NCBI GenBank assembly: GCA_951799445.1
Contig: OX637296.1
Coordinates: forward strand, 2,728,001 to 2,792,000
Length of the DNA stretch: 64,000 bases
Direction of reading: 5' to 3'
Source of the DNA: Pseudisothecium myosuroides
Lineage: Eukaryota > Streptophyta > Bryopsida > Hypnales > Lembophyllaceae
The notes under the pieces are model-generated. The model did no database searches. It had not been told where the DNA came from and saw only the letters and a list, made by a program, of their open reading frames with translations. The translations under genes were made by a program, and so were the position numbers. Below are positions 32,480-45,500 of this stretch, one piece after another. Every line of letters starts with the position of its first letter. The stretch's first letter is position 1.

Positions 32480-33585
32480 TGACATAGTTTACAATTGCAC
32501 TTTCCCTTAATAAGTTATCTTAAGAGTTAGTCAGTCTATCTTATTGTGTACTGGAAGCCATCACATGTTTGTGCTACATTTCAATACCAAATTTACTCCA
32601 CTAGTACATAGTGGCACCAATAGAGTACAACCATATTGTGGTAATTTACAAAGGCTTAGCTAAATTGGGTTAGGTAGCCTATTCATATTTTGTCCATGCT
32701 TTAGGAATTGCTCTTAGATTATATTACAAATTATACTATAGGAATGAAAAACTGTCCAATGATGAATTAATGCCAATTTGGGATTCATGTTGGACAAATT
32801 TATGAGTGGTTGGAGATTGAGTTTGATTTGGAAGTAGACAATATTTTAGTGTACATAATGTCATGTTATGAGTAGTGAGACACTTTGTGCTATCCTAGAC
32901 AATTACATGAAGCTACCATATTGTTCCAAGTTAAGATTTGCACTCCTTTATGGGAAACTCCATTTGCAACTTTGATAGACAATTGTTTGACATTTAATGG
33001 CACTACCTATAGTCTTGAATAGCACCCTACCATTGCAAACTTCAAGAAATCGTATCTAATTTAGTTTAAGTCTAAAAATTACGAATCAAATTGTGATGGA
33101 TGTGCCTCCCTCTCTTCTTTCCTTGAAAATTTGTTAAAAAATGCTTTGATCCACATAGAAGAGATCTTAAACCAATATGCTCATAAATGGGCAGTTTCTG
33201 AACCTCCTACGGTACCTTCAAGTTTCCCATGTCAGGTTGTGAAACACATGAAAGAGCATTCGGAAGCCCATTCGCCAATAGAGAAAATTAAATAAGGCCC
33301 AAATTATTTGTGCTGGCAGTCCTGTTTTGTCCCATAACTTAATCATGAACTGTCCACCGGCTGCACTGCAGTGGTCATGCGAGCAGGCCTCGCTCAGATA
33401 CGAATTTAATACGGTACTCCCTGCTTTTGTAGTGTATTGCACATATTGTACGTGAAGGTCTGAATCGGCACCTGAGTGCCAAAATACTTTCTTTTTCACG
33501 TGCAAAGGGGTTCAGCAACTGGAACTATCAATAGTGTTAGAGTTTTAGCATTTTGGCATCCAAATTTTTTTGTATTTGGCAACAT

Positions 33586-33850
33586 CTACATTGAATAGGG
33601 AAATTAGGTTGCCCCACACTAATATCTTGACATTCTACACTATATCAATATCACAGTTATTGTAGAAGGATGCAGTGATGTGGGAAACATGTGTGCTGCA
33701 TGGGTTGGTATAATGATTCATGGCTCGGGATTAGAGAATGGCTTGTGCCTTCATGTGGACAAGCAATGAGTTATGAGGTAACATGAGGTAACTTCTTTGT
33801 GGTAAGGCAACCTAATTGTCAAGGCAACCCAATTTCACTATTTAGTGTAG
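33586..33850. mobile_element. TIR element A (265 bp, 28-bp imperfect TIR)
   Basis: The left end CTACATTGAATAGGGAAATT followed by AGGTTGCC matches the inverted right end CTACACTAAATAGTGAAATT followed by GGGTTGCC. There is no coding frame. A second element with the same termini lies 265 bp downstream. The target duplication is not resolvable by eye. Confidence 0.7.
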
Positions 33851-34115
33851 GTTTAATTGTTTTGGGACACCTGTCTTGTGGAACTTAAGGCATGATGTAG
33901 GTTTTCATAAGTATTCGAAAATTCAATCAATGTCGATAAAAAAAATTTGCAACATTTTAGACATTTCACTTGTAATATTTCAAACATTATTTACAACATT
34001 CCAAAAGATACCTAATTTATGTTTGAATGTGACTTTCATGTAGGATACTAATTCATTCTAGGCTTTTCCCAAGTCCAATCAATTATAAATTTCAAAGCCA
34101 GGGCTATTGAGCTGT

Positions 34116-34380
34116 ATATACTAAATAGTGAAATTATGTTGCCTGAATAATTAGGTTGCCCTACCCCAAGAAAGGACCTTTGTAAGCCATCAAAGTCAAC
34201 AAACATTTCTACAAATATTTTCACTTTCATTTGTATACATGGAGGTTCATGAGTTCCAATTGAAAAGATATCAAATTCAAAAGTAGTGCATTTTTGTGCT
34301 ATAACAATAAATATTTATAGATATGGTGTCAAATGTCAAGAAATTGGTGTGGGATAACATAATTTCACTATTTCGTGTAG
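34116..34380. mobile_element. TIR element B, same termini as element A
   Basis: The left end reads TATACTAAATAGTGAAATTA followed by TGTTGCC. The inverted right end reads CTACACGAAATAGTGAAATT followed by ATGTTATCCCACACC. Its length is almost identical to the element at 33586-33850, but the interior is largely different. Non-coding. Confidence 0.65.
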
Positions 34381-35257
34381 CAAAGATATTATTCATTCAA
34401 TATATAGTAGGAGAATCCTTTTAGGAGTTGGGAGAGAATCAAGAATTGTTTGTTTAAAATTATCTCTAATTGTAGTCTAAATAGAGATAATGATTCTAGA
34501 TAAAGGTATGTAAAAACCAATTGAAATTGAGAAAGGATAATTGTTGGTGAAGTTCAAAAAATACATACTTAGTTGCATTGGAATCCACTTTCAATGGCTT
34601 ATAAAGTAAAAGCACCCTAAACCATCCACATACCTATTCTTGACAAATAGACTTCCATTGAAAGTGTCCCCCAACTGCAATTAAATCGCTTCCATACTTA
34701 ATTGCAATTGTTTGAGTGTTGATTATACAGATTTTGGTATTATGACCAATCTATGTGACAGTTTCAATGGCCGAGGGAGTTCCACTTTGAAAATTAACAG
34801 TAATTACACGTCTTATCCAAAAATTATAACCTTTTTTTTTAATTCAAGATTTTTCAATTGCCAATACTACAAAAACGTTTTTCTTTTCTAGAAAAAGGTG
34901 CCTCCAACTATGTTGAATTGCTTATTTTGACGGTTTCAGTGGATGTTTTTGCCTTAGGAGAGGACCCCTATTATTATTCTTTTCCATGGACCTCCCTACT
35001 TACCTGAGATTTTGGCACCATAAATGAGGAAGAAATGCAAGGTGATTGGCAGGTCCCCAACCAACCAACGCAGACCGCCAGTTGCCCAGTTTGCTCAGGA
35101 GAACATGTTCCCCGTCATAAGTTTTTGTAAGTTACAGTCCATTCCCACGAGCTTCAATTGGGCTGCTGGACCACCAGACGGGTTCAGTTAATAGTAAGAA
35201 CTCTTTTTAAGAACCAATCAAGAAACATTTAGTATTTAATTTAATTCCTAAAATTTT

Positions 35258-35559
35258 TAAGGTAGTCTGCTCTTGAAGCGACCTTTTAAGAGCTGATTGC
35301 ATTTGGGGAGAGTCTAAACTCCTTGAAACAATTTTCAGTAAATATTCATTGGAAGACAAATGGAATTGGCATCTAATCCAACTAAAGTTCTTCCACATTT
35401 CTTGGACCTTGGTGGAATTTGACACTAATTTTTGAAGTTGAAACATAGCGGTCACTAAAAGCGACCCCCTCTTGAAATGTACACTGTTGGTCCATTGAAA
35501 AAAAGAAAAATGTACCTTTGTGTTTGTGGTTGCTTTTGTCGCTTTTAGGGCACCCTATA
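35258..35559. mobile_element. AGGTA-family MITE, inverted orientation
   Basis: TA then AGGTAGTCTGCTCTTGAAGC begins the element, whose interior is the reverse complement of 8291-8597 (AGAGCTGATTGCATTTGG, CAATTTTCAGTAAAT, GGAATTGGCATCTAA, AGCGACCCCCTC). The right end is eroded (TTTTAGGGCACCCTA). Size is about 298 bp. Confidence 0.7.
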
Positions 35560-35580
35560 ACCTTCAATTTTTAGTAACTT

Positions 35581-36315
35581 AGGACCAGTTTACATGTATC
35601 TATGGGTGGATGCAATTAACAATACCAAAATACAGCAAGCACTTTTATGTTCCGCTTCTATAGTGTGGAATTCACTATTATTGGTGGAACTCACTCTCCT
35701 ACTTCCACGTTTACAGATCATTGATGGAATTGTTCTCGACTTTTACTTGCTTTTTCTACCCACCGGGCTCACAATTTAAGCCAATTTTTTTTCCCCATTT
35801 TTAACGAAGTGCCAAAGTGGCAATATTGAATGTTATAGTGGTGCTCCAAATTTCAACATTCATCCACATATTGGATAGAAAATATCACACTAGCACATCT
35901 CATGTATGTATGTGTATATATATATATAATTTAGTTTTAATCCACAATCTGGCGATTTCATCCAAGATTTTTTAATTTGAAGTTTTCTGGCGATTTTTTG
36001 CCCTTTTGTACTATTTCGTTCTATGGGCTTGGTGCAGGGATTCATTATTTTGGTGCAAATTGACGGCGAACTGCCAAAAAACCCACTAATGTAAGCTGGC
36101 CCTTAGGGCCTCCTTACATGTATCGGTGGGTGGGAGGAGTCAACAAGGTCGAATTATAGAAAGCACTTTTAGGCTCCTTCTACAGTGGGGAATACAGCGG
36201 GATCAACCAAACTCTCTCTCCTACTTCCACGCTCGCCGATCATTCATCAGTGGCACTGTTCTCGTCTTTTAGTTGCTTTCTTTGCCCACCGCCGGGCTCA
36301 CATGGAAGCTGGCCC
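35581..36315. repeat. ~200-bp direct repeat pair, copies about 527 bp apart
   Basis: Copies at about 35581-35780 and 36107-36315 share TTACATGTATC-TGGGTGG, AAGCACTTTTA, CTCCTACTTCCACG, a GATCATT block, TTGTTCTCG/CTGTTCTCG and ACCGGGCTCACA/GCCGGGCTCACA. The sequence between them includes a T-rich dispersed repeat. These could be LTR-like ends, but no primer-binding site or polypurine tract is evident. Confidence 0.6.
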
Positions 36316-36416
36316 TTAGTGTCCGTCCTCCTCCCGTTGTCAACTCAACTCAGTTTGTGGGCAGCTTGTCCATTCAGTTCCTGGTCAGGAGTGAGTGAGT
36401 TCAGGAATCAGGCCCC

Positions 36417-36457
36417 CAGTGCAGTGCAGTCCAGTGCAGTCCAGTCCAGTGCAGTGT
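36417..36457. repeat. CAGTG/CAGTC pentamer microsatellite
   Basis: Alternating CAGTG and CAGTC pentamers run for about 40 bp. A CAGA/GAGA simple tract lies further on near 36630-36660. Confidence 0.85.
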
Positions 36458-37159
36458 GAAATTATTTGGCCACTCACTGGAGTTCGTTCCTGCATGGGCG
36501 ACCAAATAATTGTAAGCACAGCAGAGCAGAGCAGAAGCTCAGTTTCACTGGAAATGAAATGAACTTACACGGAGGACATGCGCATCACCCGCCTGGCTGC
36601 GGAATCTGCCGCACCCCCGCACAGACCGACAGCACAGACAGACAGAGAGAGAGAGATCTCGAGGGACAGTACGTACGTCGATCAGGTCAGCCTTGGCTTG
36701 GCTCTCCTTTGCTGCACGAGGTGAAGAACCGGGGGTTCGAAATGCTAACTAACTTAGGGGAGGCAACCCGTTTCCGATCAAATAAGCATTCCACGTATCT
36801 AGAGGGCGCGGTTCTTCAGTGGGTCAATTTATCAGTGTGCGGTGTGCAAAAATAGACAGAGGAGGCTTTCCATAATTTTCCAGATTTTTGTATCACAAAA
36901 TGGAATTACCATGAATTTTTGAGCGGTAGACCAGGTTCTTTCCATTCTGGTGAGATGGCTTCTTCAATTCTGACTAAGCGTTGGATACAAAATGGACAAT
37001 GCTTCATTCATGTGATTGTTAATTGTTGACCAATCAGTGACCGTCAGAATCGATCATTTATTCCTCTGGATATTCACAGAAACAGAGCACCCTGCACCGC
37101 CACATTGGGTGTAGTGATCAGGGTTGGGTTGCCTCCTCTAATCAAGCGCTCCAGCTCTA

Positions 37160-37890
37160 CAAGTGTCTTCTAATGCAAGGGTACATTTTGCACACATTGT
37201 GCAAGTACTTAACAAATAGTGTACATTTCAGGAGGTGGGTGATTTTAGAGCCCAAGGATGTGACCACTATGTTTCAACTTCAAAAATTTAAAACTAATCC
37301 CATGAAGCTCCATAAAGCACTCGGGCTTTAAAAGCATCCTACGACACCAAGAGGTATAATTTTCTTTTTCATTACACAAGAAATGTACATACTGTGCACA
37401 TTTCAAAAGGTGGATGCTTTTAGAGCTTGAGCATGCCCATTGTGTTTCAACTTCAAAAATTCATACTTAATTCCACAAAGCTCCGTTAGTTTTAGAAGCA
37501 TCCTTTAATGTAGAGGTACATTTTGCTTTCTCATTGCACAAGTAATGTACAAATAGTGTACATTTTAGGAGGTGGACACCTTTAGAGCTTGAGTGTGACC
37601 ATTGTGTTTCAACTTAAAAAATTTATAGCTAATTCCATGAAACTCCATAAAGTACTCGGGCTTAGAAAAATGTCTTCAATCTGATGTAGAAGTACAATTT
37701 GTTTTCTCATTGCACAAGCACTATACAAATAGTGTATATTTCTAGGAGGTGGATGCTCAATTTAGAGCCCAAACATGACCATTGTGTTTCAACTTCTAAA
37801 ATTCACAGTAACTAATTCCTTGAAGCTTCAAAAAATATGAAATAATTTGGATTAGATGGCAATTCCAATTTTGAAACATTTTGTGAGATG
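37160..37890. repeat. Tandem array of about four ~170-bp units derived from the AGGTA-family MITE interior
   Basis: Each unit has GTACATTTTGC/AATTTGC-TTTCTCATTGCACAAG, ATAGTGTACATTT, AGGAGGTGGATG, GACCATTGTGTTTCAACTTC, AAATTCATA-CTAATTCCA and GAAGCTCCATAAAG. Starts are near 37180, 37350, 37510 and 37690. The same block occurs once in the isolated elements at 5178, 8291, 35258 and 38583. Divergence between units indicates an old expansion. Confidence 0.7.
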
Positions 37891-38410
37891 CTTGTTGAAG
37901 AAAAGATGTGCATATAGACTTTTCTTACATGTCTAGGCAATCAAATTAAAAAAAATTCTTTGACAATGTTTTTCAATCAATTATCATGAATATTAAATGA
38001 AATAATTCACCAAAAATGGAATTTGGATTTTTTGAAATTGAAACTTGGTATGTTTGATTGGAATTGAATTAGAATTGAAAGTTAATTATGCAAGAATAGG
38101 GTATTTCGTTAAAATGGCGTTATTCCAAATGCCATTTTCAGACCACATAGTCTAAACCATAAAAGTGCCATCTAGGATAGGTATACATTTCAAACCAAGT
38201 GGTCTAAGCCATAAAAGTGCCAAAGTTGCAGAATAGGTGCCATTTTAACAAAATTCCCCATAAGACAAAAAATGTCAATTGTATTCTATATTATGCAAAT
38301 TTTTTTGAATGGCACAATAGACAATTTGTAAGATTATTGGCCCCAACTTTGCAAAAGCAATTGGATATCACAAAAGAATGTTCTTTGGACATCTTTGCTA
38401 TATATAGACC

Positions 38411-38472
38411 TATGCATAAACCTCTCTTAGTGCATAGTCTTGGCACCATACACTAAGAGTGGTTCTATTGTA
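38411..38472. mobile_element. 58-bp hairpin, minimal pogo-like MITE remnant
   Basis: TA flanks a near-perfect hairpin. The left arm contains AAACCTCTCTTAGTGCATAG and the right arm, inverted, GAACCACTCTTAGTGTATGG. The termini match the 6344-6583 family, and the element is almost all inverted repeat. Confidence 0.65.
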
Positions 38473-38582
38473 GCAACCATATACATTTAGATGAGTCATA
38501 ATTTCTAATAAGTCCAACTTACAAGGGTAGTATAGACCTAGGGTTGCATTTGCAGGTGCACAAAGCATATAAGGTAGGAAGT

Positions 38583-38850
38583 CCATCAAGCACTCGGGCA
38601 CTAAAAGAGTCTACCTCTTGAAATGTACACTATTTCTACATTTTTCTTTTGCTTCAAAAATGTACAAGCATGTCTGCTTATAGTGACCACTGCATTTCAA
38701 CTTCAAAAATTCATAACTAATTCCACTAAGCTCCAAAAAAAATGAAATAACTTGGGTTAGATGCCAATTCCATTTGTCTTTCAAGGAAAATTTACTAAAA
38801 ATTACTTCAAGAAGTTTAACCTCCCCAAATTAATTTCCAGCTCCGAAATG
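38583..38850. mobile_element. AGGTA-family MITE fragment
   Basis: It carries the family interior (AAATGTACACTATTTC, AGTGACCACTGCATTTCAAC, AATTCATAACTAATTCCACT, TTGGGTTAGATGCCAATTCC) in the same orientation as 8291-8597. Neither terminus is clean. Confidence 0.55.
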
Positions 38851-39596
38851 GACGCATTATGGACCTCCTACCTTATTATTGCCCAATGCATTCGAGTTAA
38901 GTATGCCCGTCTATTCCCATGGCCAATCACAAATCCTAGACCCTAGCGCACCTGCAGAAGACAGCCTCTTGGAGACAGTCTCAGGTTCCTAACGGCTTCC
39001 ACTACCTTAGTTTCAGTGTCAGGAAAAGACTGACATACAGATGAAAGGCCTGTGCCAAAAGTATGGTTACCTCGGAGATACGGTGCTGTAACGGAATACA
39101 ATACATTAAACTCCAAGAATCGTCACACGGCTGAAGCTGTCCTACAAAAGGTAAAAGGGTTCGTCCACCACAGGAGACAAAATAACGTGACTAAAAAGCG
39201 AGGCTGTTTTGAATTCCATTTCAAATTGCAGGTGAACATTTTGCCTCAACCACTCGAAGTTCCAGATGCTAGATAGATAACCTTCCCTGGTTACTCATTG
39301 CCGTCACGCTGAACTCTATTAATCAGGTCGACTACACTACACTAGAGAAGGCGATCTTTTTCATACATTGCGGTGAGCTAAGAACAATCAGAGAGAGGAG
39401 AGCATAAAATTAATTGGAAACTTGAAGTTTGGAATTTTCAGATAACGAAACCGCTCCCTCCAATGATACACCAACCCACACTCAGGGCTGTACTAAATGA
39501 ATTCATGCTAGCCTAAAGTACTAATGAAAGAGACAAGGAAATGGAAAGAAATTTGCGTACAGAATGGCAAAACTTGGGTGGTGCAGAGAATCTTGA

Positions 39597-42500
39597 TTAG
39601 TTGTCACTGAAAGTACACTGACGAATGGCGTCCTTCATGCTGTCCCGATCAAGTGACGTTTGCACCAACACCTGCAAAAGAATCCAGTAAGTAAAGTGTC
39701 ATTCGACCATTTATGAGCTTTGGATCTCGTGGCGACCACTTCGTGAATGGCGACTTGTTGATTGAGTGTCTATTCACTCAAAAGCTTCATGATAGTGGTC
39801 CCACAGAGCACTCTTTAACAAAATGAAAGTTCATTTACTATATGGCACGATATTTCGGTGTCACATTAAATCGTGGATGACACTAAACAGAATAAATAGT
39901 GTAGCTGGTGCCCACACTCAAAAGACAACTAACAAGGAATTAGAGTTTCCAACAAGGAATTAGAGATTTCAGTTGGCTGACTGACACTACTTAATTGACA
40001 TCGGAAGGATTAGCACTTTGAACCATTGGAATGGGCAAAAATTCATTTACGAACCCAAAATTGGGAGGATAACTCATGGTAATGAATGCAAATCTAGCGC
40101 CAGTTAGTTAGCAAGAAATATAATCATTTTGTTAATTGACACTACTTATGCAGTGTAGGCACAGTAGTAATTCCAGTTAGCTAAACCTGCCACTTGGTTG
40201 TTGTGGATGGGATCTATTTACCTAGCATGTGATTAGAGGGTCAGCAATCTTCCTAACCAAGCCTTCATTAAATTCCAGAAATAATCTCTTTGGACAAATC
40301 AAGCGTGGATACAAACCTCTTGAACTAGATTCCCAGATCTCGCAAGCAGCTTGAAGCCGTCGTCAAGTTTATCTGACAAATACACTTGAAATGTGGGGGC
40401 CAGTGCATTTCCTTGAAGTCGGCGTCCTATTTGCACACTATCGATGCCCTTGTAAGCTTCCAATCTATTGGTCAACCCAATCAACTCTGGCATCACAGTT
40501 GTCTGCAGCCAGCGCAAAACCAATCAATCGTCAAGACAAAATAATACATGAAAAGGTCATGAGACACTGATCGATCAGTGGTACTATAGAGTGGTACTAT
40601 AGAGGGTCCCCCGTCCATTTATTAAAAAAAAAAATGTCAATGAGATAAAATAGACATTAGGCCCTAAACAGGACAGCCGTTCCAGCTGTATCACCGACCC
40701 TGCTTGCTTTGCTCCACAGGGTTTGTGATTTATGACGGTCCCTAAAGTACAAACCAGACAATTGACCCAAAACTCCACATGCTTGAAAAGAATATAACCG
40801 AAACTAAAATCAGTGGACGGATAGAATTCATAAAACAAAGAGCATTGACGATGAAACCGAAATTTGTGTACCTCATCGTCTTGGTCATCTATTGCAGTCC
40901 CTCGTAAATCAAGAGACTCAAGTGTCTCCCGCAACGGATCCGTCTGTCAACCACATGCAAGTAACATATTTGATCAAACTCATCCAACAGAAATGAACTT
41001 CAAGAAGGCAATACGGTACGTCGGTTTCGGACACCAGAGTGACGAATTAATCGTTATTAAGATGGCACATAGGATTTAATAATTTAGGGTTTTATAACAC
41101 TCTCAACCATTGGCAACATGCCATGAGGCACAAAAAAATTATTAGGCACTACTGGTTTTGACTAATTATGTACAAAACTGACCTCAAAGTAGGGTAGTAA
41201 ACAAGGGATATGGACAATATCAGAACTGAAGAGATGTCTTACCTGCATTTGCTTTAGAGAAAGGCTAATACGCTGAAGGTATCGGTCAAGCCTGCAAACC
41301 TTCACCTCTACCTCCTGCCCAACCTTTATTAATGTCGAAGGATCTGTGACTCGATTCCATGATAGCTCTGAAATATGAATCAGGGCAGGGACTCCTTGTA
41401 GCTGTTTACAGTACAGAAACAAGACCAACATGAATATGCTGTTTAAATATTGCCAGAAATGACGAGTTTCATGGTAACCACATGTCTCAAGTATGAACAC
41501 AATGACGTTCCTGGACTTCATGGCAACCTGAAGTGTATGTACCTCTACAAATGCACCGAAGTTGGTGACTTTCTTGACAGTGCACTTGACAGCATCTCCA
41601 ACGTTCAAACTTGTCTGCCAGAACATAAATGAATCAGTACTAATAGCATTGGAGTTTTTCAAGAATTTTAAGACTAAACAAGAAGGGAGAACGATTATGG
41701 GGACGCAAGGAAACTATGATGCAATTCATGGGAAGACCTCTAATCACCTACGTGTTCGTACTTGCAAGGTCCTTGTGTCATTATCTATAAGAAATACCGG
41801 TAGTTCACCTATTCGATAATTTCAAAGAAATGAATGGGAAGGTCTATAATTGACCAACTTGCCATCTCCCCCACTGCACATCTCCTTGTGAATTAAGTCC
41901 AAAAATCACTGAAAAACCTAACTCTACCAAATAAACCTTGTTCAATCTCTTTTCACGGTTACCATCAAGAAATACTCAGTTTCTAATTCAATGAAAATTT
42001 GAGATAAAAAGAAATCTCACAACCATGAAACCCCAGCAGCCAAAGAGCATGACGAATGAGCAAAGAATACTGATACTAGATTTATCGCCATTAGTTGCTA
42101 GGTTTCTCTGCAATCTAAAGAAACGTTTTGAGCCAAATGTGCAATCTAATAGTCCTTGCACGAAGAAGGATTTATTCACCACGTTATCAGTGGCTTGCAA
42201 AGCCAAACATGGTCCATTCATCAGCATGACAAAGACAGAAACTATTCAGGCAAGATGTGATCAGATTGTACGTAAATCATCTTCATATGGTCAGGAACGA
42301 AAGACCTCCTTCATAATATAATCATATAAATTAGCAAAAATATTGAGAAGTACAGAAAGTATTGAGAACTGACCATGAGTTTCGCCCTTTTTTGAGCAAG
42401 TTCCTGACCTTCACCTTCTGCTTCTTTTTCTGAAAACCGTAGCTGCTTCCGTTCGCGCTCTACTGCGACAACCACCACCTTTGCAGTCTGCATGCAAAGT

Positions 42501-45500
42501 AGAGTGAGTTCCGGAAAGACAACATCCAGGTAAGTAGTTGACCAGTTGTGATTTTTCATATGACCATAAGTAATTCCAACACGTTAAGAATTTAAAGTAG
42601 TATCATTCAATCTTCATAAAAGTTAGATCTGCATGCAAAGAAAGGAGAGACATGGATTTCAGTAAAATTAGACTGATTTCGAGAAGTTCTCATAAAGAAT
42701 CTGACCATGGAGAGGCAAGATAAGATCCCTTGCCATGATTCATAGGAAGCCTCACTATGATCACCTAATTGCAAAATCTTTTAAGTAAACATGTAAAACA
42801 TTTAATCCAAAACTTTCCAATGAAACCAATGGAGGAGTCTCCCCATGATTGATCTCCCGAACTGACTTCTCCTCCATTGCACACCTCTCTGTGATTGATG
42901 TCCAAAGCTTACTGAAAAGTAGTGTTTTACTGAAAACATGAATAAAGGTGATTTTGTGCCAATGAGAACAACCTTTCCAATAAGAGCCGATAAAAGCTCA
43001 GTGCGAAACTTTCCGTAGATATCCAACAATCTCTTATATTCTTCATCAGCACCCCCGGTTCTTTCTGTCCCCTTGGTGCCTTCAGAATCTGGATCATCAT
43101 TCTCAGATGCAACCGATGATTTCAACTTTCTATTAATTTTAAAACCGTTCTCTTGTGCCCATGTCGAAAAGGAAGGTGGCCTTCTCCTGCTGGATAGCTC
43201 ATACGCAGCTAAAAAGCCTACAAGTGATCCAAAGTTTGCCTGCGCAAGACAGTCATGGAAAAAGAGACCAGGTGAGTACTCAAATCAAGCGTGGAACACT
43301 ATCTGAACAAATTTTCTGCGTAAAATGGAGATGCAGTAAACTCTATGCAGGTATCAAAAGGATATTCCACAAAGCTGGCCTTCCATGTCCACACTCTAAA
43401 GTGGAAACAGCATGTTAAATTGATCAATTAATTACTAATCTAAATACACCAAATACTGTGGGCGTCCAATCGCAGTGGGTGGGATATTAACGTGATCCCA
43501 TAAGATATGTCAAGGGAGGTTGTAAGCTACTTTGCAGCTTCAAGGTGGTAAAATGTTCCATAATAAATTCGAAAACTGTATATTACTGTGGCCTGTCGTA
43601 ATTACTGTGGTCGACATCAAATGATAAATTTAGTACAGTGAGGCGCAGGCAATTCCGACAAAGGAGCATGTTGTACCAGCATGCCATTTGAAATGGCCCG
43701 GGTAAACACAACTTCCTCCACTGTCTTAGATTCCCGTAATGCTTCTGCGCGAGCCCAATCTTGGTCCTCTTCTTCCTGCAAAGTACAACAATGTTAGTCC
43801 ATCGGGTGAGCGTCAAGACTGTTCTTTCATGTCATATAACGCCTAGAAGTTTCAGTTCACTACACGCCCAGCCAATAAGCTCACAAATCACTCACTAAAT
43901 AAATCCTAGACATTGCCACTAGTAGAAAATCCAACCCCAGAGGCTGACAGAGGCACGTTGAATTTTTAACGTAGCTAGTTTTCTAGAATAACTTGTGGGT
44001 GGGGTGAGGTCGGGGGCTACTGTATAGATGTGATATTCAGCCGACCACTTAGCCCTGAAACGCTGAGGACTCCTCAAAGTGTCCGATTTTCAGAGAAGGA
44101 GAACGAAGAATGCACCTTTTCATCCAGGATTCTGATAATTATTACCTGACTACCTTGGTGATAGGCCTCGTCCTTCCAGGTTTAATTGATTACGACCTTT
44201 CAAGTATTGTTTAGTATTTGACTACAGTCTAACTTTTCAAATTTAATCTCAAATTCAATCAACAGTCATTCAAGTATTTATCAGAGAGCTAGTAAATATG
44301 TGCTCTCATTGGCAATTAGCTAGAGAAGGTTCAAATAAGCTCACACCTTGGATGGTATCCTCTTATCAGACAGAAGTACGCCACCTTGTTGAAATACATT
44401 CGCTGTTACAGCAACTCGTGGAGGTTTTGGACTCGGCACTACGGTACGAGAGGAAGCACGTTGTTGCGTGCTGACTTCTGCAGGGTCTGGCAAAATTTCA
44501 GGAGTTGGGGGAGGAACAGGCCGCTGTCGCAATCTACAAGAATGACATCCCACTGGCAGGTTAAGATTAAGGAAAGAAGATTTCATCAAACAGTAAAATT
44601 ATTAATATGTTACAATTGCCTTTTCCCCGGCAAGGCATAAAGATTACTCACATAAAGACTATTAATCCTAGGAAGAGAATAAATGTGGTAGAAAACCTCT
44701 CATCAAGTGAGCACAGCTACTGCATATAAAGACGACTAGATCATATTTTGCGGCAGCTAAAACTTGCCAGATATATCCAGCATGTACAGTGCTTCATGAG
44801 TCTATGTTCAACACGCAGCATCAAATCGCCTCAACCCCAAAGGACCAAGAAGCCCAATTTTGGTCTTATGTATTTTTTGGCAGTTTTGAGTAGGTTGTAC
44901 AGGACCTCTCTTTTGTCCAATTTTTATTTGTTTTTTGACCATCACATGCAATATTTTTCTCTGATTCTTGTGATATAAAATTTCGCACCACCTGAATTAA
45001 ACTTTTAAAATATGATCAATTGAACTGGTCATTCAGGGCTGATATACTGCTGGCAACTACAAACGTAGGAGATAGAAATTTGAAACTTGATGAATTACTA
45101 GCAAGATGTTTCACATTAAAACATATCAATATTCTCATACTAGAAAGTGATTAGGTAAATTCAACTTACTCAGCTTTTCGTCGCTCGAGCAACTGGTCAA
45201 ACTCTGTCTCAGAGGGTATTTGTGTTCCAAGGCTTGGTAGTGCAGCTTCACTCCGCTTGACGGCAGCTTTCACTTCGTCTGACCACCCTGCTAGCCTATC
45301 GTCTGCCGATCCTCCCGTGTCAGCAACTTTGGCTTTTATAGCCCCAGGAATAGCCTGGGGGAACCGCTTTGGTGGCCTGACAGGCGTAATACGACTTGCT
45401 TTCTTCATAAGCCGCAATATCGATTGCTCTGGATCAGATGGTTTCTCGTCTCCTTTTGCCAAATCCGTCGTTGGATGTTCATTAAAGTCAGTGTCTGACT

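Larger units (their letters stand above)
31341..36250. other. Gene-free, repeat-rich interval
   Basis: No supportable gene is seen. Short open frames (60-95 codons) lack motifs and splice context. The identifiable content is the MITE-like elements listed separately at 32299, 33586, 34116 and 35258, plus a T-rich dispersed repeat at about 35786-35970 related to 1196-1350. Confidence 0.5.
36460..39596. other. Gene-free interval before the S1 gene, with 3' UTR at its right end
   Basis: No gene is supported. It contains the tandem array at 37160-37890, a hairpin MITE at 38411 and an AGGTA-family fragment at 38583. A small 57-bp duplication (CATAAAAGTGCCA at about 38158 and 38211) is also present. 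The last few hundred bases are probably 3' UTR of the minus-strand S1 gene. Confidence 0.45.
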
